NCBI RefSeq assembly: GCF_014192105.1
Contig: NZ_JACHXK010000007.1
Span: forward strand, 1-64,000
Direction: 5' to 3'
DNA from: Paenibacillus phyllosphaerae
Lineage (GTDB): Bacteria; Bacillota; Bacilli; Paenibacillales; Paenibacillaceae
Length of the DNA stretch: 64,000 bases
Shown piece by piece: positions 1 to 7,639 of the stretch (its first letter is position 1; every line of letters begins with the position of its first letter). The position numbers were made by a program, and so were the translations under genes. A model generated the notes under the pieces. The model did not search any database. It was given only the letters and a program-made list of their open reading frames with translations, and was not told where the DNA came from.

Positions 1-95
1 CTTCTCTTGGGGTTCTGCACCAGCAGGACAACTTCAAACCAATAGGTTTGACAATCCAAGAATCCCCCACCTCTTTAGGTGGTGGGAGTGTTCAA
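1..95 (+). mobile_element. Right end of an IS200/IS605-family (tnpB-type) element, left part outside window
   Basis: The segment ends with a GC hairpin (CCCCCACCT, loop, AGGTGGTGGG with one bulged T) followed by TTCAA at 91-95. This arrangement closely resembles the right end of ISDra2-like elements, where a bulged hairpin plus TTCAA marks the transposon end and the 3' end of the TnpB guide RNA scaffold. One frame before the hairpin reads without a stop into it and could be the last codons of a TnpB protein, but it is too short to prove. The element would end only about 77 bases before the start codon of the following histidine kinase gene. The match is by pattern only. Confidence 0.6.
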
Positions 96-115
96 AAACG
101 CCATGAATGACGGCG
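60..115 (+). ncRNA. Probable 3' end of a TnpB omega/reRNA with its guide
   Basis: In IS605-type elements the RNA that guides TnpB covers the right-end hairpin, and its guide is the roughly 16-20 bases of flanking host DNA after TTCAA. Here the scaffold hairpin is at about 62-90, TTCAA is at 91-95, and the predicted guide begins at 96 (AAACGCCATGAATGACGGCG). The 5' boundary lies inside the unseen element. This is inferred from family knowledge. Confidence 0.45.
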
Positions 116-172
116 AAGGCCGTTTCATCTTATATCCGATATTTTCCTATTGCCGAGAAAAGGACGTTCCCT

Positions 173-1975
173 ATGACAATATGGTTTCGCCACCTGATGC
201 AATGGCTTCGCCAGCCTCGAATCCGAAGCCGGTTCTTCACGGCGATGATTCTCGTGTCGCTTCCTCCGTTGTTCGTGCTCGGCTATGTGTCGTTCAACAT
301 TGCCAAGGAAACGCTAGTGCAGAACCATATGCAGACCAACCAAGGACATCTGAAAACGTCGAGCGAAGTGGCGGACCTGCTGCTGCGCAATATTATTAAC
401 ATGAACCGGATCATCCTCTCGAACGACGAGCTGCGCAAGGAGCTGTACGCCAGCGGGACCAGCGGGAACGAACAAGCGGTGCTGGACGTGAGGACGGCCA
501 ATAAGCTGCAGAATATCGTCGTCTCCAACCTGTTCGATACGCAGAATATCGACTCCATCTGCCTGTTCGACCGCAATTTCCGTTCGGTCTGTTACGGCCG
601 TTCGGAGCAGGCCGGCCAATATGGCAGCGACGAGACGCGTGGCCAGATCGCGCAGACCGACTGGTTCGAGCGCGCGGTGAAGGCAAAGGGCAAAGAGGTA
701 TTCTTCGGCTACAACGTGCTCGAAGGTTCCTCGTCCAGCAGTTCCTTCTCGAGCGTCAAGCTGCTGCGGGACCCGAATCGGCTGTCCGGCTCCATGATCG
801 GCCTGCTCGTCATCAACATCAAGAAGTCGATCTTCGATCAAGCCGTGAACGAGGATGGACAGAGCGGGTTTCTCGTTATCGACACGTTCGAGCGGAAGCC
901 GGTCGTCGTCTACGATTACCGGCCCGAATTGACGGCCGAGATCGGTCTCGGAGACAGCCTGGACGCAACGCTCGCCAGTCTTGAATCTTCCGGGTTCATC
1001 TACAGCCAATACAAGAACTCGACCAGCGGTTGGATGTTCCTCCAATTCGTCGAGACGGACACGCTGCTCCGGCAGTCGGACCGGATCGGCACCTTCACGA
1101 TGATGATGGCCGGGTTGATGGCGGGCATTGCGCTGATGGTTTCTTATTTTGTATCCGGTACCATCACGAGGCCCTTGCTGCAGTTGAAAAAAATGATCGT
1201 CGATTGGGCGATGGGCAGCACGCCACCGGACAATCAAGAGGCGTTCGTGGCCGACGAGGTCGGGGCGATCGGTCAGACCTTCCGGCGGATGGCTGCCGCC
1301 AACCAGCAGCTGAGCGACCGGCTGCTCAGCGCGCAATTGAAGGAGCGGGAAGCGGAGCTGCGCTCGCTGCAGGCGCAGATCAAACCGCATTTTTTATACA
1401 ATACGCTCGATTCGATCTACTTCATGGCGCTGCTTGAAGAGAAGGAAGATATCGCCCAGATGGCGCTCTCGCTGTCCGAGAGTTTCAAGCTCAGCCTAAA
1501 CAAGGGGAAGGAGCTCATCCCCGTCTTCAAGGAGCTCAAGCATATCGAGCATTACATGATTATCCAGAACATGCGGTATGACAACCGGTTCCAGTACGTG
1601 GAAGAGGTAGAAGAAGGAATTAAGAGCTTCGAGATGATGAAGCTGCTCCTGCAACCGTTGGTCGAGAATGCGATTTACCATGGGCTGGAGCCGAAGGTCG
1701 GCGATGGCTGGATCAAGCTGACCGGGCGGATCGACGGCGAATTCCTCGTCTTCACGATCTCGGATAACGGGGTGGGGATGGATGACATTCACAAGACCGA
1801 GCAAGGCTACGGCATGCGCAATGTCCGCGACCGATTGACGTTGTTCTATGGTCCGACCAGTTCGTTCACCATCAAGAGCAAAGTGGATGAAGGAACGACG
1901 GTAGAATTGCGTTTTCCGCATAACGAGAGAAAGGTGGAGCATGCATACGATGTTGAAGGCGGCGCTGTTCGATGA
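173..1975 (+). CDS. YesM-family sensor histidine kinase
   Basis: Membrane sensor kinase of about 600 residues. A first membrane segment near residues 16-36 and a second near 304-328 enclose an extracellular sensor of about 265 residues. A HAMP linker follows, then a His_kinase domain with the IKPHFLYNTLDS motif (phospho-accepting His at about residue 406) and an HATPase_c domain with N box VENAIYHG and G boxes DNGVGMD and YGMRNV. The ATG at 173 is chosen because an AAAAGGA site precedes it and the membrane segment follows soon after; an upstream ATG at 107 has no such site. The 3' end overlaps the response regulator gene. The pair probably senses extracellular sugar together with the lipoprotein encoded next. 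The insertion element end just upstream may have replaced its native promoter. Confidence 0.93.
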   Translation: MTIWFRHLMQWLRQPRIRSRFFTAMILVSLPPLFVLGYVSFNIAKETLVQNHMQTNQGHLKTSSEVADLLLRNIINMNRIILSNDELRKELYASGTSGNEQAVLDVRTANKLQNIVVSNLFDTQNIDSICLFDRNFRSVCYGRSEQAGQYGSDETRGQIAQTDWFERAVKAKGKEVFFGYNVLEGSSSSSSFSSVKLLRDPNRLSGSMIGLLVINIKKSIFDQAVNEDGQSGFLVIDTFERKPVVVYDYRPELTAEIGLGDSLDATLASLESSGFIYSQYKNSTSGWMFLQFVETDTLLRQSDRIGTFTMMMAGLMAGIALMVSYFVSGTITRPLLQLKKMIVDWAMGSTPPDNQEAFVADEVGAIGQTFRRMAAANQQLSDRLLSAQLKEREAELRSLQAQIKPHFLYNTLDSIYFMALLEEKEDIAQMALSLSESFKLSLNKGKELIPVFKELKHIEHYMIIQNMRYDNRFQYVEEVEEGIKSFEMMKLLLQPLVENAIYHGLEPKVGDGWIKLTGRIDGEFLVFTISDNGVGMDDIHKTEQGYGMRNVRDRLTLFYGPTSSFTIKSKVDEGTTVELRFPHNERKVEHAYDVEGGAVR

Positions 1976-3431
1976 CGAATTTATTGTGCTGAAGGGTCTC
2001 ATCAAATTAATCGACTGGCAATCGTGCGGCGTCGAACTCGTCGCCACGGCCAAGGACGGACTGTCCGCATTGGAAGCGGTCCGTGAACATAAACCGGACA
2101 TCGTGCTGACCGATATCCGCATGCCGGGCATGAACGGCCTCGAGCTGATCGAGACGATTCGCGAGGAACTCCCGGATACAAAATGCATCGTGTTCAGCGG
2201 GTATAACGAGTTCGACTATGTGAAGCGGGCGCTGACGCTCGGGGTGATCGACTACTTAGAGAAGCCGATTACGCTTGCCAAGATCAAAGAAGGCATCCAA
2301 AAAGCGGTCGAGCGGATTGAGACGCAATCCCAAGTATCCCGGCTTAAGCACGAATGGGAGCAGGAACTACTGGCGAAGAAGGTGAAGGACCTCGTTCTGC
2401 AAGGCGGCGAAGATGCTGTCAGCCATTGGCGTGGGCAATCCGGCATGGAGGCAGCTCAGGTCGTCGGCGTCACGGTTGCAGCCAGCTCGGAAGACGTGTT
2501 CACGATGACCGGCGACTCTTCCTACAAGCTGATCCCCGTCCGCGTCGACAAGGAACATGTGGCGGTTATCTTCCATTACGACTTGAATGATGAAGCGTGG
2601 AAGGATGAGCTGCTGGCCAAGGAGCAAGCGACCATCGGATCCGGATGCACCTATCGCAGCCCGGCGGAAGCGGCGCTTAGTTATAAAGAGGCACTGCGAG
2701 CGCTGCGGTACGGGAAGTACCTGGAGGATCAGGGATGGACCCGATTCGAGGAGCTGGGCGATCCGTCCGCCATCGATCCGCATCTGTCCGACCGCGAAGA
2801 AGAAGTGTTGTTCCAGCTGCGCATCGGCGATAAGCCGAGCCTGATGAACACGCTCGACAATTTCCTGGTTGAGTTCAAGAAAGAGCGGCTCGAACCGGAG
2901 CAGGCGGAGATGGAGCTGCTAAGATTGGTGCTGCTCGGACTTGAAGCCGCGAAGGAGACCGGCGGGAATCATGCGGAGATCAAGCCTCCCGGCTACCTGC
3001 CGCAGATGGAGCTGCGCCGGATGCAGACGATGGAAGAGATGGCGGCGTGGCTACGCAAGGAGATGGAAGGCATCATCGATTGGATGCTGCGCATTCGCAA
3101 CAAAGCGAAGCATGCCGCGGTCGAGAAGGCGATTGAGTATATCGACAGCCACTTCGGAAGAGATCTGACGCAGCAGGAGGTCGCCGACCATGTCGCAATG
3201 AACGTGACCTACTTTAGTCTTTTATTCAAGGAGCAGATGGGCTTGTCCTACATCAAGTATCTCACCAACATTCGGATGGAGAAGGCCAAGGAGTTGCTCG
3301 GCGAAGGCGTGCCGGTGCAAGAGATCAGCGAGCGGGTTGGGTACTATCACGCCCGGCATTTTGCCGTCGTCTTCAAGAAATACACCGGCATGACGCCGGG
3401 CCAATTCCGCCTGAAAGGGAAAGGCTCATGA
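1941..3431 (+). CDS. YesN-family response regulator with AraC-type DNA-binding domain
   Basis: The 496-residue protein starts with a receiver domain; the phosphorylated Asp is in LTDIRMPG at about residue 58, and the conserved Lys is in DYLEKP. A central region of about 250 residues has no motif I recognise. Two AraC-type helix-turn-helix motifs close the protein (about 395-490), ending with the typical VGYYHARHFAVVFKKYTGMTPGQFR signature split around residue 465. It is the cognate partner of the kinase whose gene it overlaps by 35 bases. It probably activates a nearby sugar importer such as the 7640-10823 operon, but no binding site was identified. A GGTGGAG site precedes the ATG at 1941; the ATG at 1950 is an alternative. 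Confidence 0.93.
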   Translation: MHTMLKAALFDDEFIVLKGLIKLIDWQSCGVELVATAKDGLSALEAVREHKPDIVLTDIRMPGMNGLELIETIREELPDTKCIVFSGYNEFDYVKRALTLGVIDYLEKPITLAKIKEGIQKAVERIETQSQVSRLKHEWEQELLAKKVKDLVLQGGEDAVSHWRGQSGMEAAQVVGVTVAASSEDVFTMTGDSSYKLIPVRVDKEHVAVIFHYDLNDEAWKDELLAKEQATIGSGCTYRSPAEAALSYKEALRALRYGKYLEDQGWTRFEELGDPSAIDPHLSDREEEVLFQLRIGDKPSLMNTLDNFLVEFKKERLEPEQAEMELLRLVLLGLEAAKETGGNHAEIKPPGYLPQMELRRMQTMEEMAAWLRKEMEGIIDWMLRIRNKAKHAAVEKAIEYIDSHFGRDLTQQEVADHVAMNVTYFSLLFKEQMGLSYIKYLTNIRMEKAKELLGEGVPVQEISERVGYYHARHFAVVFKKYTGMTPGQFRLKGKGS

Positions 3432-4750
3432 GGCGCGGTCGATTCAAGTCGGCCGGTGTGCTGCTGCTCGCGATTTCGTTGTCCGTGTTGCTGAGCTCGT
3501 GCAATCGGGCTGCCATGCCGGACAATGGCACGCAGGAAAACCAGACGACGATTCTATACTTAAGCTCGAACAAGGAGAATGAAGGCAGTGCGAAGATCAT
3601 CAGCGAGCTATCCCGCGAATATGAGGCGTTACATCCGAACGTTAAATTCAAATTCGAGAATTTGCCCGAGCGGGATCTCAATCAGCGCGTCCAGCTGCTG
3701 GCGGCCAGCAACGACTTGCCCGTCGCCTTCAGCTACCAGTCCGGCAAGCCGCTGCAGGACCTGATCCAGAGCGATGCGGTGCTCGATGTGGAGAAGGCGT
3801 TCACGGCCCTTGGGCTGATGGACGAATTGAACCCTGCAGCGGTCGACCTGTTGAAGTCGTACGCGGGCGGAGAAGGCGAAGGATTGTATGCGCTTCCGCT
3901 CGAGATGAATATTGAAGGCTTCTGGTACAACAAGTCGATCTTCCGGAAATATGGCTTGCAAGAGCCGCAGACCTGGGAGGAGATGCTGAAGATCGCGGCC
4001 TTCCTGCATCGGAATGGGGTGCAGCCCTACTCGGTCGCGGGCAAAGAGAAATGGCCGATTACCCGGCTCATCAATGCCTACGCAATACGGATGTACGGCG
4101 CGGACGTGATGGACCGCGTCGACCGGGGCGACATCACGTTGACGAGCCCTGGCTTCGTGGAGGCGGCGGCCACGGTGCAAGATATGGGGCTTCGCGGTTA
4201 TTACGGCACGCGCGTGAACGAAGTCGATATGGCAGCCTCGGTCAATCTGTTCCTTCAAGGCAAGGCGGCGATGTTCTACATGGGCAGCTGGCAGTTGCGC
4301 GCGTTCAATGACGATAACCAGAACAAGATCGGGGCGGACAACATCGGGTTCTTCAGCATTCCGCTCGTGAAAGGGGGCAGCGGTTCGCTCGACGAGTATC
4401 CGGTCAACGCGGGCTTGACGACGTCCTTCTCCAAGGCCGCCTATACCCCGGAAGTCAGCGGGTGGATGGCCTATGTATTCGAGCATTACGGCGACCGCGC
4501 GATGGATGATCTCGGCATGGTGACCGGCTTTAACGTTGCGGCCATGCCCGAAGACGTGTCTCCGCTCACGAAGATGGTCCAGGAGAAAATCAACGGCGTG
4601 AAGAGAGGCGCCCTCTGGTTCGAAGCCAAATTCGACACGGGGGCCCAGCTGATGGCCTGGGATAATGCCCAGCTGTTGGTGACGAGGCAAGACTATACGC
4701 CGCTCGATTATCTCACGGCGCTGCAGCAGGAGATCGATCAGGAGCGGTGA
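3428..4750 (+). CDS. Extracellular solute-binding lipoprotein, ABC sugar type, in the two-component operon
   Basis: This 440-residue protein has a lipoprotein signal peptide with lipobox LLSSC (Cys at residue 25) and the fold signature of family 1 sugar-binding proteins (about 100: VAFSYQSGKPLQDL; EGFWYNKSIFRKYGL; GKAAMFYMGSWQ). Its ATGA start overlaps the stop of the response regulator, so it is translated with the signalling pair. No permease genes follow; a strong terminator does. It therefore probably delivers ligand to the kinase sensor, or serves an importer encoded elsewhere (the permeases at 9109-10823 already have their own binding protein). The sensory role is inferred from gene order. 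Confidence 0.88.
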   Translation: MRRGRFKSAGVLLLAISLSVLLSSCNRAAMPDNGTQENQTTILYLSSNKENEGSAKIISELSREYEALHPNVKFKFENLPERDLNQRVQLLAASNDLPVAFSYQSGKPLQDLIQSDAVLDVEKAFTALGLMDELNPAAVDLLKSYAGGEGEGLYALPLEMNIEGFWYNKSIFRKYGLQEPQTWEEMLKIAAFLHRNGVQPYSVAGKEKWPITRLINAYAIRMYGADVMDRVDRGDITLTSPGFVEAAATVQDMGLRGYYGTRVNEVDMAASVNLFLQGKAAMFYMGSWQLRAFNDDNQNKIGADNIGFFSIPLVKGGSGSLDEYPVNAGLTTSFSKAAYTPEVSGWMAYVFEHYGDRAMDDLGMVTGFNVAAMPEDVSPLTKMVQEKINGVKRGALWFEAKFDTGAQLMAWDNAQLLVTRQDYTPLDYLTALQQEIDQER

Positions 4751-4807
4751 AGGTAAGCGGGTAGAAGGTAATTAGGGGCTGCCACGTTTAAACAATGAGA
4801 AAAGATG

Positions 4808-4849
4808 CAAAGACACTCCTGACATAATATGTTGTCAGGAGTGTCTTTG
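4808..4849. terminator. Bidirectional terminator hairpin
   Basis: A perfect 17-bp inverted repeat (CAAAGACACTCCTGACA / TGTCAGGAGTGTCTTTG) with an 8-base loop lies between convergent genes ending at 4750 (+) and 4941 (-). Confidence 0.85.
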
Positions 4850-4940
4850 TATAATAGGAATCCATTCACCTTCTTTTTTGAAAGGATAATGTCTCTTACT
4901 TTCGTCTCTGTGCATATCATACCTGACGACTTGGATCGGT

Positions 4941-6473
4941 TCAGTGCACGTGCGCCAGCCAAAGCTCCTCTTCTTCTTTCGTCATGCCGCCTGTAATGGT
5001 GGAGAAGTCGACTTTTCGCGGGAACAGATCTTTGAGCAAACTGAACTGCGCAAAGCTGCCGGTGAACTCGTCAATCGACAGCGAAGTGGCAAGCGCCTCT
5101 AAGTTGCCAATGTTGGGGCACCTCGACAATTTAACAGAACGAAGTGAAGGAAGCTTCGCTACGGATGATATGTCGGCGATGGCGGTATTCTGCAGCTCCA
5201 GTTCGGACAACTTCGTGCAAGGAAGTAAAAAATCAAGACAAGGTAAGGTCGCATTGCTTATGGTGATGGAGGCGAGCTGCTTCAAATTGCCGAGCGGCGT
5301 CAGGTCGTTAGAAGTTACCCCGTCGGCCAACGATAAGGTCAGCTGGGTTAGCTTCACCATCCGAGCAATAGTAGCAAGCTGCTCCCGAGTTACATCATTC
5401 AGGACGAGCTCTCGTAAATTTTTTAAGCGCAATAGCGGGGAGAGATCCTCTACCGGCGCGTTTTCACAATTGAGACTGCGCAGCTTGGGCAGATCTGCCA
5501 GCGGCGCTAGACTGAGAACCTTCGTATTAGGAATGATGAGTTTGGACAATAGCGGTAATTCGGCTAGCGGCTCCAGATCGACGACCGGATTGTGGGCGAG
5601 ATAAAGCACTTTGAGCTCCCGGCAATGACGCAGCGGTCCCAAATCGGAAATTTCGTTGCCGGTCAAAACCAACTCCTGTACTTTCGTACACTGGGCAAGC
5701 GGTCCGATGTCGGTCAAGGCCTTGCCGATCAGATAGATTTTGCGGCTGTCGGTAAACTTCCGCGTATTGCCGTACGTCTCCTGAATCAGATGCAGCCAGT
5801 TGTCCGTCCAATCACGCTGCCAATTGTCGGCCATCGTTTCGGTCGGAGGAATCGGATCGATAACCGGTAAGGAGAGGTTCCGGATCGCATCGAGAAAATG
5901 CCCCTCTTCGCCGTAGTTCCACATGACATCAATGTCGTCACGCTCTACTGTGTAACGGCCGTTCTTCAGCTCGTCGCGCAAAAATTGCAGAAAATCAGTC
6001 AGGTTGCGGGCAATGACATACTTCATTTGTTCGTCGCGGCCGAAGTTGATGATTTGACCGTTTAAGCCCTGTTCGTCGGGATCCAGATCCACACCAAGAT
6101 GGTTGCCGCCCCCGTCTTCAGCAAACGGGATCCACTGCACATTGATGTAACTTTCCTTAATCCAACCCGAAGGGACCGAATAATGGTCGCCCATCGCCCC
6201 ATACGCTTCCTCTAGGTCTGACCACGTATGCCAGCTCGAAACGACTTCGTCCAACGGCAGAAAACGCAGTCCCCAAAAAAGGCCCGTACCGTCAGCTTCT
6301 TCTCCATCGTGCAGCAAATAAAGCTCCCGCAGGGGTGCCGGAAATTCGACACCCATCGTTCTTTCTGCCCCGCGAATGTCCTCTATCGAGGCGGCCGGCC
6401 TTAAAGCGGCCGCTAGCTCTGGCAGGTCATCCTGCAGCAGGGCTTTAATCTCGCCTAATAAACGCTCAATCAC
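4941..6473 (-). CDS. SMI1/KNR4 (SUKH) domain protein with leucine-rich repeats
   Basis: A 510-residue cytosolic protein without signal peptide. Residues of about 20-190 match the SMI1/KNR4 pattern (IEDIRGAERTMGVEFPAPLRELYLLHDG; WIPFAEDGGGNHLGVDLDP; FGRDE). From about 260 to 470 it carries leucine-rich repeats of about 22 residues (VQELVLTGNEISDLGPL, LKVLYLAHNPVVDLEPL and so on). SUKH proteins include immunity proteins against polymorphic toxins, and LRRs bind protein partners, but no toxin gene is adjacent, so the role is open. A GTG start follows an AAGGAGG site. It stands alone between a terminator and the next minus-strand gene. Confidence 0.8.
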   Translation of the reverse strand: MIERLLGEIKALLQDDLPELAAALRPAASIEDIRGAERTMGVEFPAPLRELYLLHDGEEADGTGLFWGLRFLPLDEVVSSWHTWSDLEEAYGAMGDHYSVPSGWIKESYINVQWIPFAEDGGGNHLGVDLDPDEQGLNGQIINFGRDEQMKYVIARNLTDFLQFLRDELKNGRYTVERDDIDVMWNYGEEGHFLDAIRNLSLPVIDPIPPTETMADNWQRDWTDNWLHLIQETYGNTRKFTDSRKIYLIGKALTDIGPLAQCTKVQELVLTGNEISDLGPLRHCRELKVLYLAHNPVVDLEPLAELPLLSKLIIPNTKVLSLAPLADLPKLRSLNCENAPVEDLSPLLRLKNLRELVLNDVTREQLATIARMVKLTQLTLSLADGVTSNDLTPLGNLKQLASITISNATLPCLDFLLPCTKLSELELQNTAIADISSVAKLPSLRSVKLSRCPNIGNLEALATSLSIDEFTGSFAQFSLLKDLFPRKVDFSTITGGMTKEEEELWLAHVH

Positions 6474-6541
6474 GCCGTAACCTCCTTGTAAAGAGTAGCC
6501 AAGCCATTAAACCGATGTGCTTCTCATGGATAGGGCTGCAG

Positions 6542-6925
6542 TCAACTGTGATCTTCAATTAGTGCGATCATTCCTTCAATAATTTGGAATTTCGACATTC
6601 CTTTTAATCGCAGCGTATCCCCGCTTTTTAATCCGTTAGGGAAGTCCACGGCAAGAACGCCTTCATAATCGATACTAACCTCTACGATGTCATTAATAGC
6701 ACTGTAATCGGTTATTATCTGACTGCGGCTGGAGAAAAGGGTTGACGATTGTTCTGCCAATGCTCTGAATGCTTGTATTCCTCTGATCTCCGTGGTCGTT
6801 TCTCCATTGGAAATATTCCTGAAAAGGATGTCTTGGTGCAAGAGTACAACCATGCTTTCAATGTTAAATGAATTGTAGGCTTCAATATATTTTTCAATGA
6901 TGTCCCTTGATTCTTGGCTAACCAT
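6542..6925 (-). CDS. SnoaL/NTF2-like domain protein
   Basis: About 127 residues with the cone-fold pattern of nuclear-transport-factor-2-like proteins: an N-terminal helix with YIEAYNSFNIESMVVLLHQDILFRNI, then GIQAFRALAEQ, then beta strands ending LRLKGMSKFQIIEGMIALIEDHS. Such proteins are small-molecule isomerases or ligand binders; the substrate cannot be told from sequence. The ATG at 6925 is chosen because GGAGAGGAG lies just upstream; the frame stays open to 7006 without a good ribosome site. Confidence 0.75.
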   Translation of the reverse strand: MVSQESRDIIEKYIEAYNSFNIESMVVLLHQDILFRNISNGETTTEIRGIQAFRALAEQSSTLFSSRSQIITDYSAINDIVEVSIDYEGVLAVDFPNGLKSGDTLRLKGMSKFQIIEGMIALIEDHS

Positions 6926-7036
6926 AATCGCACTCCTCTCCTTACATGAACTTATTCCTACTATAAATGTACCATATATTGGGATCACACTGTCCATTTG
7001 CTTCAAGAGAAATCAACACGGACGTATACCATCAAA

Positions 7037-7078
7037 GCAAAAAAGGCTATTGGGATACATCCCAATGACGCCTTTTGC
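7037..7078. terminator. Hairpin with A/T tracts, probable bidirectional terminator
   Basis: GCAAAA..GGC, then ATTGGGAT, a 2-base loop, ATCCCAAT and GCCTTTTGC form a long imperfect stem flanked by A and T tracts. It lies upstream of the divergent minus-strand gene and directly before the structured repeat. Confidence 0.6.
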
Positions 7079-7115
7079 TATTCAAAGAGGACCGTGATTC
7101 GTATATGAACTAAAA

Positions 7116-7513
7116 GGTAAAGCGTGTCCGCGGAGCGGACGTTAAGCGAGGAATAGCTGTATGCACACATTAAGGCACGGAATAACCAGGTCTGCTCCCG
7201 AGGCAAACCGTAACGAACGAAGCTCGAACCAAGAGCTTTGTCCAACTTAGTGGAATGCTGCAAGTCGCAATGACTTGCAGCATTCCGCCGGGACAATAGC
7301 GGGCTCCTCTCGAAAGGACAGATCGAAGACGGCCGCGTGGAAGGTTCGCCTATTCTGGGTGTCCAGAGGGCCGGGGCCCTTGGTTCCCCCGGCGGAGGGG
7401 GAAGGGGCGAGGGAAAAGTATGAAGTGGTTAGGGCGAAAAGAGGGCAAGGGGAAAAAGTCCTCCTTGGAGGGTAGGGAAGTTACTAGATGGGGTCCAAAG
7501 GGGCGTAGCCCCT
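7116..7513 (+). ncRNA. Candidate large structured noncoding RNA, copy A
   Basis: About 400 bases without a plausible gene, but with blocks shared with 15795-16129 and many stems. From 5' to 3': GGTAAAG; hairpin GTCCGC/GCGGAC; AGCGAGGAATA; GCTCCC; CGAACG followed by hairpin AAGCTC/GAGCTT; a stem TTGTCC/GGACAA enclosing a perfect 15-bp hairpin GGAATGCTGCAAGTC/GACTTGCAGCATTCC; AGCGGGC; ATCGAAGACGGCCGCGT; GGGTGTCCAGAGGGC with hairpin to GCCCT; CCCCC/GGGGG; and a final AGGGGC/GCCCCT hairpin. The inner hairpins differ completely in sequence from copy B but stay paired, which supports a folded RNA. Relative to copy B it has about 60 extra purine-rich bases before the last hairpin. The strand is chosen from one G-U pair that works only on the plus strand. 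The family is not recognised; a stand-alone HEARO/IscB-type omega RNA is one candidate. Confidence 0.65.
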
Positions 7514-7574
7514 CCCATCCCCCACCTGAAAAATGCGGAACTTTTACAAAGAATGACTCGCTTATGGCCGGATG

Positions 7575-7586
7575 GAAAGCGCTTTA
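7575..7586. promoter_or_regulatory. CcpA/LacI-type palindromic operator before the sugar importer
   Basis: The perfect palindrome AAAGCGCTTT in the context TGGAAAGCGCTTTAGA lies 54 bases before the binding-protein start codon. It resembles catabolite-responsive elements or a LacI-family operator, with mismatches at the outer positions of the cre consensus. Confidence 0.45.
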
Positions 7587-7639
7587 GAATAAGAAGTGTA
7601 AGAACGATAGATCGACTACCGAAACAGGGGGAATCGAAT

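Noticed and set aside
107-172. Upstream start of the first histidine kinase
   Set aside because: It would add 22 residues before the membrane segment and has no ribosome site, whereas the ATG at 173 has one.
7116-7513. Riboswitch for the 7640 binding-protein gene
   Set aside because: Copy B lies after a terminator with a convergent gene downstream, so there is no common downstream gene to regulate; a promoter-like operator also lies between copy A and the gene.
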